Shown: piece after piece, positions 53,702 through 62,865 of the stretch | Position numbering within the stretch: position 1 is the stretch's first letter | Layout of the letters: every line of letters begins with the position of its first letter | Source: Ancylobacter oerskovii | GTDB taxonomy: Bacteria; Pseudomonadota; Alphaproteobacteria; Rhizobiales; Xanthobacteraceae | Direction: 5' to 3' | NCBI RefSeq assembly: GCF_018390555.1 | Contig: NZ_JAHBGB010000006.1 | Location: 248,001-312,000 of the forward strand | Length of the DNA stretch: 64,000 nt | The notes under the pieces: generated by a model | What the model saw: only the letters and a program-made list of their open reading frames with translations | Told to the model about the DNA's origin: nothing | The model's database searches: none | Translations under genes and position numbers: made by a program

Positions 53702-53766
53702 GTTCGAATGCGCGCTCCCTCAGACTAGAGGGATGCTAACTTCGCGATTTCCTCACCTCAAATGAA

Positions 53767-53792
53767 GATTTTTTCTCCTTTCGGAAAAAATC
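53767..53792. promoter_or_regulatory. A/T-stem inverted repeat between LysR and the ABC operon
   Basis: GATTTTTT (53767-53774) and AAAAAATC (53785-53792) are perfect inverted arms in the 133-base gap. Read on the transcribed minus strand, a GAAA tetraloop closes the stem. It may be a terminator for LysR, an operator, or both. Confidence 0.4.
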
Positions 53793-53834
53793 CTTCACCC
53801 CAATGTTTCACTGTTGTGCACATTGAGGCGCAGC

Positions 53835-54737
53835 CTATCGATGCAGCACCGGCGTGGTCTGCGCGACCCGCGATTTGAGCCAGCCGGCGAAGGCCTGTAT
53901 CGCCGGATTGCCCTCGCGCTCGCGTTCGGTGACGAAGTAATAGGCTCGGGCCGAGCGCACAGCGAGATCGAAGGGACGCACGAGGCGCCCCATGTCGAGC
54001 AGGTGCCGGCAGACGAAATTGTCGCCGATCGCAATGCCCTGCCCGGAGATCGCGGCGGCGAGCACGAGGTTCATGTCGGAAAAGACCACGCCGCGGTCGA
54101 TGCGCGGCCCCACGATGCCGGCGGCCGCGAACCAGTTGAGCCAGTCGCCCAGCCCGTCGAGATGCAGCAGCACGGCCCGGAACATGTCGACCGGCTCGGT
54201 GAGCCCGCCAAGCTGGTTGAGCAGGATCGGGCTGCACACCGGCATGAAATCGACGGCGCTGATCAACTCCACCGAGTGGCGCGGCCACTCGCCGTCGCCA
54301 TAGGCGATGAAGACGTCGACCCCCGGCGTCTCGACATCGTCGAGCCGCTGCGGCGTCACGATGCGCAGGCTGACATCGGGATAGAGGCGCTTGAACTCGG
54401 CGACATGCGAGCACAGCCAGAAGGAGGCGAAACCCGGTGTCGAGCTGACGGTGAGCGCGCCCCTCAGCACGCCCCTGTCGACATATTGCACGGCAGCGTC
54501 GGCGAGCACCGTCAGGGCCCTGCGGACATCGGCCGCGTAGCGCTTGCCCTGCGGCGTGAGCGCCACGCCCTTGCCGGCTCGCTCCAGCAGCGCGAAGCCG
54601 AGGTCCTGTTCCAGGAAGCGCAACTGATGGCTGACGGCGCTGCGGGTGATGTTCAGCTCCGCCGCCGCCTGCCAGACAGTGCCGTGCCGGGCGAAGGCCT
54701 CGAGCGCGCGCAGGGCTTGGGTGGATGGCAGCCGCAT
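53835..54737 (-). CDS. LysR-family regulator, GcvA-like
   Basis: 300 aa. N-terminal HTH with LRALEAFARHGTVWQAAAELNITRSAVSHQLRFLEQDLGFALLER, close to GcvA-type regulators, and the periplasmic-binding-like effector domain from about residue 90. It precedes the ABC/oxygenase operon in the same direction rather than diverging from it, which is less usual for LysR activators. It is the obvious candidate controller of that operon. Confidence 0.9.
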   Translation of the reverse strand: MRLPSTQALRALEAFARHGTVWQAAAELNITRSAVSHQLRFLEQDLGFALLERAGKGVALTPQGKRYAADVRRALTVLADAAVQYVDRGVLRGALTVSSTPGFASFWLCSHVAEFKRLYPDVSLRIVTPQRLDDVETPGVDVFIAYGDGEWPRHSVELISAVDFMPVCSPILLNQLGGLTEPVDMFRAVLLHLDGLGDWLNWFAAAGIVGPRIDRGVVFSDMNLVLAAAISGQGIAIGDNFVCRHLLDMGRLVRPFDLAVRSARAYYFVTEREREGNPAIQAFAGWLKSRVAQTTPVLHR

Positions 54738-55138
54738 GGAATACTCGTCTCGGCCTGCGGCGCTGGCGGCCGCATCGGAATCTGGGAAAGGCTCGTGTCA
54801 TCGGAGCGATCAACCTCGCCGGCGTCAAGGAAGCTCTGCCCCCTGCCCTTCGCTCCCGACAGAGAGGACCGGATCATCGCCGGCCTCGCGCTTTCCGCGA
54901 CGCATCGGCATGGCCGGCGCCGCCGACACCTTCCTCGCGGGAGATCGAGGAGAGTGATCGGGCCCGTGACCGCCTGCGGGGCACCAGATGAGGGCCGTTT
55001 CCCCGGATCGCGCGACCTCGCCCCTCCACGTGGTTCGGGACAAATTCTGACCCAAATTCGAGTGGTATTTGCGGACCTCGATGCCACCACTGCAACGATT
55101 TACGATGCGTCAGGCTGATTAAAAAGGCGGAATACGGC
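54738..55138. other. Intergenic region between divergent LysR and glycan-enzyme genes
   Basis: 401 bases. I see no gene, RNA gene or clear repeat. The last 80 bases are AT-richer and should hold the promoter of the large glycan enzyme. Confidence 0.4.
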
Positions 55139-58100
55139 TTGAAGGACCATAATGCTTCTTATCGCGAAACCGTCCCCTTCTGGCTGGAAGGCGAAGCGAT
55201 ACAGAATTTCGGCGACTTCCTGACAGTTTATCTGATGAGAAAACTGTTCTTGCGTACGCCGCGCCTGCCGGGAGACATCCGCGTCATCGGAAGCTGTCTC
55301 GACGACTATTTCGTGAAACAGGCCAGGGAGCGCATCGCCGACTCCGAACTGCCCCACGGCAAGCCGCTCTCCGTTTGGGGAGCCGGATTGCGCCGGCCCG
55401 GCGGGCTCGACAAGGAACGCGGCGATGTCGACATTCGCGCGGTGCGCGGCCCGCTCACCGTGAGCGAGCTCGGCCTCGGGGCGGATTTTCCGATCGGCGA
55501 TCCCGGGCTGCTGCTCCCTGCCCTCTATTCCCCGAAGACGAGCACACGATTTGCCGGCCGGACGCTGTGCGTCCCGCATTTCCACGACAAGCGCACCGAT
55601 GCCGATCTGCTGACGGCCTCCGGGGCGGAGCTGATCCTGCGTCCGAACGTGCCGAACTCGATCACCGAAGTCGAGGCCTTCATCGACGCGCTGACCTCGG
55701 CGCGCTTCGTCATCTGCGGTTCGCTGCATGCGGCCATCGTCGCCGTCGCCTACAAGGTGCCGTTCGCCTTCTGGGAAAGCGGTTGCGTCGATCTTCCGTT
55801 CAAATGGCATGACTTCGCCGCATCCGTCGGCATCGACTGCGTTTTCTGCCCCGATGTCGCGGAAGGCGAGCGCACCTATGCGAACGCGATCAGCCCCCGC
55901 CTGCGCATCCCGGAGCTTTGGGACCTGCTCGCCGTCGCACCGTTTCCGATCCGGCCGGAGGCGTTGATAAGCATCCTCGCGCATTTCTCCGCCGACCCCG
56001 GCACCAGCACCTTGCCGGAGATCGCCAGGATCTTCGCGCGGCGACGGCATCGGCTGGAGGAAATCGTCGGCGATGCCGAGACGTTGCTGAACGATTTCCA
56101 CGAGCGCAATCTCGATATCGCCGAGAAGCAGGACGAACAGGCCCGGCACCAGGAAAGACGAAGCCGGGAATTCAGCAAATACAAGACCTTGCTACAGAAT
56201 TCCGAGACGGCACTCGAGGCGGAGCGACAGGAAAGCCAGCTGCGCATCGCTGTGCTGAAGGAAAAGAGCCGGACGAGGCTGAAGGCGGCGCGCCGGGACA
56301 ACCAGCAGCGCGTCGCCGCGATGAGAGCGGCCGGCGACCGGCTGGCGCAGGAACTGATGCGCAGCTATTCGAACCCGTTGCGGCCGCTGCGAAAGGGGCT
56401 CGAACGGTTCCTGCTACGCTTCGTCCTGCTGTTGAGCCCGATATTGCCGGGGCGCAGCCTCCGCTCGCTCCGGCATGCCGCCGCCAAGCGCAAACCGCTC
56501 CGCTTTCGTCAGCAATGGGAAGAGGCCTGCGGCCTCCCCGGCCCGTCGCAGGCGCAAGGCCCTGTCTCCGCGACGGCCTTCGGAGCCACGCCGCCGGCCA
56601 CCGAGGTGCGGCTTCTGGACGGCGTCACGCTGCCGGTCCATGTGCCGGGTTCAGCCGATCCGATCGTGTCGATCATCATTCCGACCTACGGGCAGGTCGA
56701 CTACACGATCAACTGCGTGGCGGCGCTGGCCGCCTGCCCGCCCACGGGCGCCTTCGAGGTGATCGTCATGGACGATGCCTATCCCGGCCCCGAGGCCGCG
56801 CGGCTCGAGACGGCATTCGAGGGCGTGCGGCTCGTCCGCAACGAGAGCAACAGGGGCTTCCTGCACACCTGCAATGCGGCGGCGGGAATGGCCAGGGGGC
56901 GCTATCTGTTCTTCCTGAACAACGACACGCAGCTCCAGCCGGGGGCGATCGACGCGCTGGTCGATCTGCTCGACGCCGACCCGGCCGTGGGAATGACCGG
57001 GTCGAAGCTGATCTATCCCGACGGCACCCTTCAGGAGGCCGGCGGCCTCATCTGGCGCGATGGAACCGGCTGGAACCTCGGACGCGGAAGCGATCCCCGC
57101 CGTCCCGAATATAATTACCGCCGCGAGGCCGACTACATTTCCGGTGCGGCCATCATGGTGCGGGCGGAGCTCTTCGCGCGGCTCGGCGGTTTCGACAAGG
57201 CCTATGAGCCCGCCTATTGCGAGGATTCCGACCTCGCCTTCCGCATCCGCGAAGCCGGCTTCTCCGTGGTCTATGAACCGAGGTCCGAGGTCGTTCATTT
57301 CGAGGGAAAATCGCACGGCACCGATGTCGGAACCGGCGTGAAGGCCTACCAGCTCGCCAACAGCAAACGCCTCCACCAGCGCTGGAAGGAGGTGCTGATG
57401 CGCGACGGCTTCGACGGGCCGCAGGACCTGCTGCGCGCCCGCGACCGCGCGCGGCATCGGCGGGTCATTCTTGTCATCGATCACTATGTGCCCGAGCCCG
57501 ATCGCGATGCCGGCTCACGGACCATCATGAGGATTCTCGAAAGCCTGCGCGCCGACGACTGGGTCGTGAAGTTCTGGCCGCAGAACCGTCGCTATTCCCC
57601 GACCTACACGCCGCCGCTCCAGGACATGGGCATCGAGGTGCTGGATTCGCGCTGGCCGGGCAGCTTTCAGGACTGGATCGCCGAGAACGGCCATGCCCTC
57701 GACCATGTGCTGACGAGCCGCCCGTCGGTGGCGCCGGAATTTCTCGACGACGTCATCCGCAACAGCGATGCCCATCTCAGCTATTACGGGCACGACCTGC
57801 ACTTCCTCAGAATGCGGCGGCAGGCCGAATCCACCGGAGATGCCGGGCTGCTCAACGATGCCGAAGCCATGGAGGAACTCGAGAAGAGCCTCTGGCACCG
57901 CGTCGACACCGTTCTCTATCCCTCGAACATCGAGACAAGCCTCGTCCGGCAGGCGGTTCCCGGCACCAATGCCCACACGATCGTGCCCTATTGCTTCGAC
58001 GCGTTCGAAGCCCGGACCGAGCCGGTCCGCAACCACACGCTTCTGTTCGTCGGAGGCTTCGCCCATGCGCCGAACATCGATGCGGCCGAGTTTCTGGTGC

Positions 58101-58549
58101 GGGATGTCATGCCGCTCGTCTGGCTGAAGAACCCCGATGCGCGCCTGCTCCTCGTCGGTTCGCACCCGACGGATGCGGTCAAGGCGCTCGCCGGCGACCG
58201 TGTCGAAGTGACCGGCTGGGTGAGCGACGAGGCACTGTGGCAACATTACCGGGCGGCGCGCGCGGCGGTCATTCCGCTGCGCTTCGGCGCCGGCATCAAG
58301 AGCAAGGTGGTCGAGGCCCTGAGCCTGGGCGTGCCGCTGGTGACGACGCCCATCGGAACCGAGGGGCTCCCCGGTCTTGAGGATATCGTCAATGTCCGCG
58401 AGGACGCAGGCGCACTCGCCGCCAGCCTCGTGCGGCTGCTCGAGGACGATGCGCTGTGGATGGAGATCTCGGCCGGCGAAACCGCCTATGCCGAGCGGCA
58501 TTTTTCCCGGCGTGCCCTGGCGCACTCGCTGCTCGGAGCCCTGGGCTAG
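55139..58549 (+). CDS. Three-domain glycan enzyme: pyruvyl-transferase-like, GT2 and GT4 fused
   Basis: 1136 aa. Residues 1 to about 290 look like a polysaccharide pyruvyl transferase: NFGDFLTVYLMRKL, VWGAGLRRPG, and ICGSLHAAIVAVAYKVP (192-208). About 300-405 is a charged coiled coil. About 505-765 is a GT2 domain: VSIIIPTYGQVDYTINCVAAL, DDAYPGP, NNDTQ (594-598) and EDSDLAFRIREAGF. About 770-1136 is a GT4 domain: VILVIDHYVPEPD, FVGGFAHAPNIDA, ARLLLVGS, RFGAGIKSKVVEALSLGVPLVTT. There is no signal peptide. It probably builds a pyruvylated surface polysaccharide as a single multienzyme. Start TTG 55139 after AAGGCGG. No other polysaccharide gene is adjacent. Confidence 0.82.
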   Translation: MKDHNASYRETVPFWLEGEAIQNFGDFLTVYLMRKLFLRTPRLPGDIRVIGSCLDDYFVKQARERIADSELPHGKPLSVWGAGLRRPGGLDKERGDVDIRAVRGPLTVSELGLGADFPIGDPGLLLPALYSPKTSTRFAGRTLCVPHFHDKRTDADLLTASGAELILRPNVPNSITEVEAFIDALTSARFVICGSLHAAIVAVAYKVPFAFWESGCVDLPFKWHDFAASVGIDCVFCPDVAEGERTYANAISPRLRIPELWDLLAVAPFPIRPEALISILAHFSADPGTSTLPEIARIFARRRHRLEEIVGDAETLLNDFHERNLDIAEKQDEQARHQERRSREFSKYKTLLQNSETALEAERQESQLRIAVLKEKSRTRLKAARRDNQQRVAAMRAAGDRLAQELMRSYSNPLRPLRKGLERFLLRFVLLLSPILPGRSLRSLRHAAAKRKPLRFRQQWEEACGLPGPSQAQGPVSATAFGATPPATEVRLLDGVTLPVHVPGSADPIVSIIIPTYGQVDYTINCVAALAACPPTGAFEVIVMDDAYPGPEAARLETAFEGVRLVRNESNRGFLHTCNAAAGMARGRYLFFLNNDTQLQPGAIDALVDLLDADPAVGMTGSKLIYPDGTLQEAGGLIWRDGTGWNLGRGSDPRRPEYNYRREADYISGAAIMVRAELFARLGGFDKAYEPAYCEDSDLAFRIREAGFSVVYEPRSEVVHFEGKSHGTDVGTGVKAYQLANSKRLHQRWKEVLMRDGFDGPQDLLRARDRARHRRVILVIDHYVPEPDRDAGSRTIMRILESLRADDWVVKFWPQNRRYSPTYTPPLQDMGIEVLDSRWPGSFQDWIAENGHALDHVLTSRPSVAPEFLDDVIRNSDAHLSYYGHDLHFLRMRRQAESTGDAGLLNDAEAMEELEKSLWHRVDTVLYPSNIETSLVRQAVPGTNAHTIVPYCFDAFEARTEPVRNHTLLFVGGFAHAPNIDAAEFLVRDVMPLVWLKNPDARLLLVGSHPTDAVKALAGDRVEVTGWVSDEALWQHYRAARAAVIPLRFGAGIKSKVVEALSLGVPLVTTPIGTEGLPGLEDIVNVREDAGALAASLVRLLEDDALWMEISAGETAYAERHFSRRALAHSLLGALG

Positions 58550-58618
58550 GCCCGGCCGGCCGGAGGGTGGCGTCACGGCCATGACCTCTGGCCCGCCGGA
58601 ATGGCCCGGCGTCGGATC

Positions 58619-59944
58619 TCAGCTGCCGGACGGGGGCGAGGTCGGCGTCGGTGTGGCACCCGTCTCCCCCCTTCCGGCCGGGCTCCTTCCCGACAGGTCG
58701 CCGGTGATCAATCGTGCCGCCCGCTGGCGCGTCACGTAGTTCCACAGCCAGTTCATCGCCACCGCGAAGCGGTTGCGGGCCCCGACAAGAAAATAGACGT
58801 GGACGAGGCCCCAGAACACCCAGCCGAGGAAGCCGGTCAGCTGCAGCCGGCCCAGCTTCACCACCGCGGCGTTGCGGCCGATGGTGGCGAGATCGCCGGC
58901 ATGGCGATAGCGGAACGGGCCCGGCGCCGGTCGCCCGGCGACACGCGCCGCGATGACCGATGCCACATGATCGCCCATCTGCTTGGCCGCCGGGGCGATG
59001 CCGGGGATGGGTCCGAGTTCCGGCGGCGGCGCCGAGGTATCGCCGATCACGAAGATCTCCGGCGCTCCCGGCACGGCGAGATCCGGGCCGACCCGGCAGC
59101 GCCCGGCGCGGTCCATCTCCACGCCGAGCCATTGCGCCGCCGCCGAGGCGCGCACGCCCGCCGCCCAGATCTTGGTCGAGGCATCGATGCGCTCCCCGCC
59201 CGCGAGCGTGACGTGATCGGCGCCGCAATCCACCACCGCCCGGCCGGTCAGCACCTCGACGCCCATCGCCTCGAGCCGCTGGTGGGTATAGGTGGAGAGC
59301 TCGGGCGGAAAGGCCGGCAGCAGCCGTTCGCCGGCCTCGATGAGCAGGATGCGCGCCGTGCGCGGGTCGACATTCTTGAAGTCGGGCGCGAGCGAATGGC
59401 GCGCCACCTCGGCGATGGCGCCGGCAAGCTCTACGCCGGTCGGGCCGCCGCCGATGATCACGAAGGTGAGCAGCCGGCGGCGTATCTCCTCGTCGTCCGT
59501 CGCCTCCGCCCGCTCGAAGGCGACGAGAATGGAGCGGCGCAAATTCGTCGCGTCCTCGATGTCCTTCAGCCCCGGGGCGTAAGGGGCCCAATCGTCATGG
59601 CCGAAATAGGAATGGGTGGCCCCGGTCGCCAGCACCAGGAAATCATAGGGGATGGTGCCGCGGTCGGTGAGCAGGAGGCGCGCCGCGCGGTCCACGCCCT
59701 CCACCTGCGCCATCAGCATGGTGATGTTGTCCTGCCGGGACAAGATGTGCCGCACCGGCCAGGCGATGTCCGCCGGCGACAGCACCGCCGTCGCCACCTG
59801 ATACAGCAACGGCTGGAAGCAATGGTAATTGTGCCTGTCGACCAGGGTGACGTCGACCGGCGCCCCGGCGAGCCCACGCGCCACCTGCAGCCCGCCGAAG
59901 CCGGCGCCGGCGATTACGATCCTGGGATGCTCCGATCCTGCCAT
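58619..59944 (-). CDS. ndh: Type II NADH dehydrogenase-like FAD enzyme
   Basis: 441 aa. Two dinucleotide sites: IVIAGAGFGGLQVARGL for FAD near the start and FVIIGGGPTGVELAGAIAE for NADH around 165. VDRHNYHCFQPLLYQVAT is a landmark of NDH-2, as is the C-terminal membrane-associating segment FLGWVFWGLVHVYFLVGARNR. It passes electrons from NADH to quinone without pumping protons. I start at ATG 59944 after AGAGG rather than at an upstream codon. Convergent with the glycan enzyme. Confidence 0.9.
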   Translation of the reverse strand: MAGSEHPRIVIAGAGFGGLQVARGLAGAPVDVTLVDRHNYHCFQPLLYQVATAVLSPADIAWPVRHILSRQDNITMLMAQVEGVDRAARLLLTDRGTIPYDFLVLATGATHSYFGHDDWAPYAPGLKDIEDATNLRRSILVAFERAEATDDEEIRRRLLTFVIIGGGPTGVELAGAIAEVARHSLAPDFKNVDPRTARILLIEAGERLLPAFPPELSTYTHQRLEAMGVEVLTGRAVVDCGADHVTLAGGERIDASTKIWAAGVRASAAAQWLGVEMDRAGRCRVGPDLAVPGAPEIFVIGDTSAPPPELGPIPGIAPAAKQMGDHVASVIAARVAGRPAPGPFRYRHAGDLATIGRNAAVVKLGRLQLTGFLGWVFWGLVHVYFLVGARNRFAVAMNWLWNYVTRQRAARLITGDLSGRSPAGRGETGATPTPTSPPSGS

Positions 59945-60221
59945 GTCTGCCTCTGCTATCGGGGACCGAGCGGTTGTCGACCGATCTCGGATCGGCTGTT
60001 TCTTCTCCGCGCCGGATTGCTTGTTCCCCAATCAGGATTGCGCCGCCGTGCATGCGCGGCGCTTCAGGGGAGTGCCATGCAACTCGAGGCACATTCTACC
60101 CATTTCGAGCGGTGACGTCGCTCATTTGCCGACGGCCGTGCCCGGCTCGACCTGCGCTATTAGCGCGCTCCCACATGCGGTGTGATGGTCGGCGCATCGG
60201 CGCGGAATCATCCGCGGCGGA

Positions 60222-61310
60222 TCATTCCTCGGCCGCTGCGGTGCGGATCAGCGAACCGAGCATGCCCTTGCGCTTGGCCTCGTAGTAATAGCCCCGGGCA
60301 TAGAGCATCACCGCCCGCGTCTCGTCGCGGCCCGCGACCCGATAGGCGTTGGCGAGATAGGCGGCCGCGTAGGCCATGTTGGTGTCGGCGTCGAGAAGGT
60401 CCTTCGGCGCGCCACGGAAGCCGAGGGCACGGGCGGTGTCGACGCGGATCTGCATCAATCCCCAATAGGGGCCGTGGCGCCGGCTCGGGTCGAATTTGCT
60501 CTCCCGCCAAGCCACGCGGCGTACCAGCCGCGCGGGAACATCGAAGCGCTCGGCGTAGCGCACGATCAACGCCTCGATGCGCGGGGGCGCGCGTTCGGAC
60601 GAGAGACGGCCCGTGACAGGCTCAGGCGCGTCGTCGATGGGCGCGGCGGCGTCCTCCGCCGGAGCGTTGACGTCCTCGCCGCCGGCGGCGTCGCCCGACA
60701 GCGGCGGCTCCTCCGGCATGGCCTCTTCGGGCGGGGCCATGGCCAGCGCGGTGCGCGGCAGCGGCGCGGCGAGCCGCTTGGGCGGCAGCGGCACCAGTGA
60801 CGCCATGACGACTACGGGCCTTTCGGCGAGGCGCTTGGGCGGCAGGGGGATGGGCGAAGGGATCGCGGCGGAAAGAGCCGCCTCGCCCGATGGATGAGCC
60901 GGCGGCGGTACCGCGATCTCCCGCTGGAAGACCCCGACCTCGGAGACGGCCTGCGCCCGGACCACGAACCTTCCGGCAGGCAACGCCCCATGCGGCGGGT
61001 CGGTCAGCCATCCGGCGTAGGACGAAGCGACCAGACCCGAGGAATCCCGAACGACCGGTGCCAGCAAGACGACCGGCATGGCGCCATCGAGGAAGGGCGA
61101 GACCAGTTGCGGCACATATGCGGATAACGGTTCCGCCAAAGCGGCCGGAACCGGCGCAACCGGCTTCGGCGCATCCGCGGCCCATACCGACGGTGCCGCG
61201 AGAAACGGGCTACAGACGACCGCAGCCGCCTGCGCGAACACCGCGGCCGCAAGAGGCCTTCCACCCGTCCATCGCTGTGTTGCTCGCCATTCCACGCCGC
61301 TGTCTAGCAC
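60222..61310 (-). CDS. Lytic transglycosylase, SLT domain at the C-terminus
   Basis: 362 aa. A signal-like N-terminus (hydrophobic to about residue 44, ending VWAADA) is followed by 190 residues of Pro/Ala-rich sequence containing the direct repeat PLPPKRLA at 155-162 and 174-181. The SLT domain starts around 240: catalytic Glu270 in WRESKFDP, then GLMQIRVDTARALGF and YLANAYRVAG. It should cut peptidoglycan glycan strands in the periplasm. The start at GTG 61310 is uncertain. Not adjacent to any secretion machine, so a general cell-wall role is likely. Confidence 0.85.
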   Translation of the reverse strand: MLDSGVEWRATQRWTGGRPLAAAVFAQAAAVVCSPFLAAPSVWAADAPKPVAPVPAALAEPLSAYVPQLVSPFLDGAMPVVLLAPVVRDSSGLVASSYAGWLTDPPHGALPAGRFVVRAQAVSEVGVFQREIAVPPPAHPSGEAALSAAIPSPIPLPPKRLAERPVVVMASLVPLPPKRLAAPLPRTALAMAPPEEAMPEEPPLSGDAAGGEDVNAPAEDAAAPIDDAPEPVTGRLSSERAPPRIEALIVRYAERFDVPARLVRRVAWRESKFDPSRRHGPYWGLMQIRVDTARALGFRGAPKDLLDADTNMAYAAAYLANAYRVAGRDETRAVMLYARGYYYEAKRKGMLGSLIRTAAAEE

Positions 61311-61379
61311 AATTCGCCGAGGGTCGAAACGCTGCCCTCACCCGCACCGGCGGTCGGCCGGGAAGCGGCCTGGAAGCAG

Positions 61380-62567
61380 CTAGGACTCGCCGCGAACGGT
61401 GTGGCCATTGGCCCGCTCGTCGCCCAGCAGATTGGCGGCGACACGGGCAAACACCCGCGCGCCGATAGGGATCAGGTCGTCCGGGAAATCATAGTCCGGG
61501 TTGTGCAGCGATGGGTGCGCCTCGCCGGCGCCGAGAAAGAACATGGCGGATTTCGCGCCGCGCCCGAACAGGCCGAAATCCTCCGAAGCCCGCATCGGGA
61601 GGTCTTCCTCGCTGTGCCGGACACCCTCTTGATCGAGAGCCAGCCGGAGAGGCTCGACCGCCTCGGGCGCGTTCACGCTGGCAACGAAGATCTCGTGATA
61701 GGTGATCTCGTGCATGAGACCATGATCACCCGCGATCCTGGTCACAAGAGCCTCGGCGGCCGCGCGCAGGTCGGACATGTTGTCGTCGAGCCTGGTCCGC
61801 AGGCAGGCCCATATCTCGGCATGTCCGGGGGCGACGCCGAACACCGCCTCGCCCATGGAGGCGTGCGTGACCGTCACCATGCGGAAGCCGTCGTCGGCGA
61901 AAGTGAACTGGCCCAGCCTTGGGAGTTCCGGCATCAGCCGGCTGACCGCCTGCATGGGTGAAATACCGGTCTCGGGCATGGAGGAATGGGCGGTCTTGCC
62001 GCCCAGCCTTATGCGCATCCCCCGCGAGGCGCAGTTCACGGTCCCGGCCTTCAGCCTCACCTCGCCGAGCGGCACGCCCGGAAGGTTGTGAAGCGAGAAG
62101 GCGAATTCCGGCGCAATCTCGGAAAAGCGCGGGTCGCCCACCACTCCAGCCGCGCCGTCTCCACTTTCCTCGGCCGGCTGAAACATCAGGACGACGCGGC
62201 CGCGCGCGGGTCGAGCCCGCCCGAACAGTCGGCCGAGGGCGGCCAGGATGGTCGTGTGGCCGTCATGCCCGCACATATGAGACTTGCCCGGCACGAGCGA
62301 GGCGTGCGGAACGCCGGACAGTTCGTGAATCGGCAGCGCATCCAGTTCCGAACGGAACAGCAGGGTCGGGCCCGGCCGGCCGCTGTCATAGACCATGGCG
62401 ACGCCGTGACCGCCCATCCCGGTAAGCACCCGGTCGGGATTCGTGTCCCGAAGGAACGCCACCACTTCCCTCGCGGTCTCCGCTTCCTCGTTCGAGATTT
62501 CCGGCCGCTGGTGCAGCTTCCGTCGCCACGCGGTGAGTTCAACCAGATCGCGATTGGTCAGCGTCAA
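61380..62567 (-). CDS. M20 family amidohydrolase 2
   Basis: 395 aa. WRRKLHQRPEISNEEAETA, KSHMCGHDGHTTILAALG (metal ligands), FQPAEESGDGAAGVV (catalytic glutamates) and the late ASEDFGLFG ligand define the family. It is only distantly similar to the M20 gene at 36048. I choose TTG 62567, 8 bases after GGGGAG; no ATG gives a sensible length. Divergent from the aconitase gene. Confidence 0.88.
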   Translation of the reverse strand: MTLTNRDLVELTAWRRKLHQRPEISNEEAETAREVVAFLRDTNPDRVLTGMGGHGVAMVYDSGRPGPTLLFRSELDALPIHELSGVPHASLVPGKSHMCGHDGHTTILAALGRLFGRARPARGRVVLMFQPAEESGDGAAGVVGDPRFSEIAPEFAFSLHNLPGVPLGEVRLKAGTVNCASRGMRIRLGGKTAHSSMPETGISPMQAVSRLMPELPRLGQFTFADDGFRMVTVTHASMGEAVFGVAPGHAEIWACLRTRLDDNMSDLRAAAEALVTRIAGDHGLMHEITYHEIFVASVNAPEAVEPLRLALDQEGVRHSEEDLPMRASEDFGLFGRGAKSAMFFLGAGEAHPSLHNPDYDFPDDLIPIGARVFARVAANLLGDERANGHTVRGES

Positions 62568-62865
62568 TGCGGAAACTCCCCTCTCCCGGCGCGAGGGCGC
62601 CGGAGTGCCGCGGCAGCGAATGCGGGCGGCGGAATTCTGGCATAGGCGGGTGTTCCGCCGAAACCCGTCTCGATCGCCAGAAGAACAGAACGTCGCCTCG
62701 CCGCGGCGGGCAGCGGCTTGAGCGAGCCGTTGGCCGGGTGCCTCTCTCAACCAATTATGTCGACAAAAACTATCATATAATCAATTTTCTCGTTCTTAAT
62801 TGCAAAAAGTGTCGACAAAAAATCTGCGTGCCGTATGTAGGACGGAACATATGGGAGAGGCGGAC
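62568..62865. promoter_or_regulatory. Divergent control region with paired direct repeats before the aconitase gene
   Basis: TGTCGACAAAAA occurs at 62758-62769 and again at 62810-62821, 52 bases apart (close to five helical turns) on the same strand. Between them lies an AT-rich segment with TATAAT at 62776-62781. The rest of the region is GC-rich and featureless. The layout suggests a regulator binding two sites around the aconitase promoter. Confidence 0.5.
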
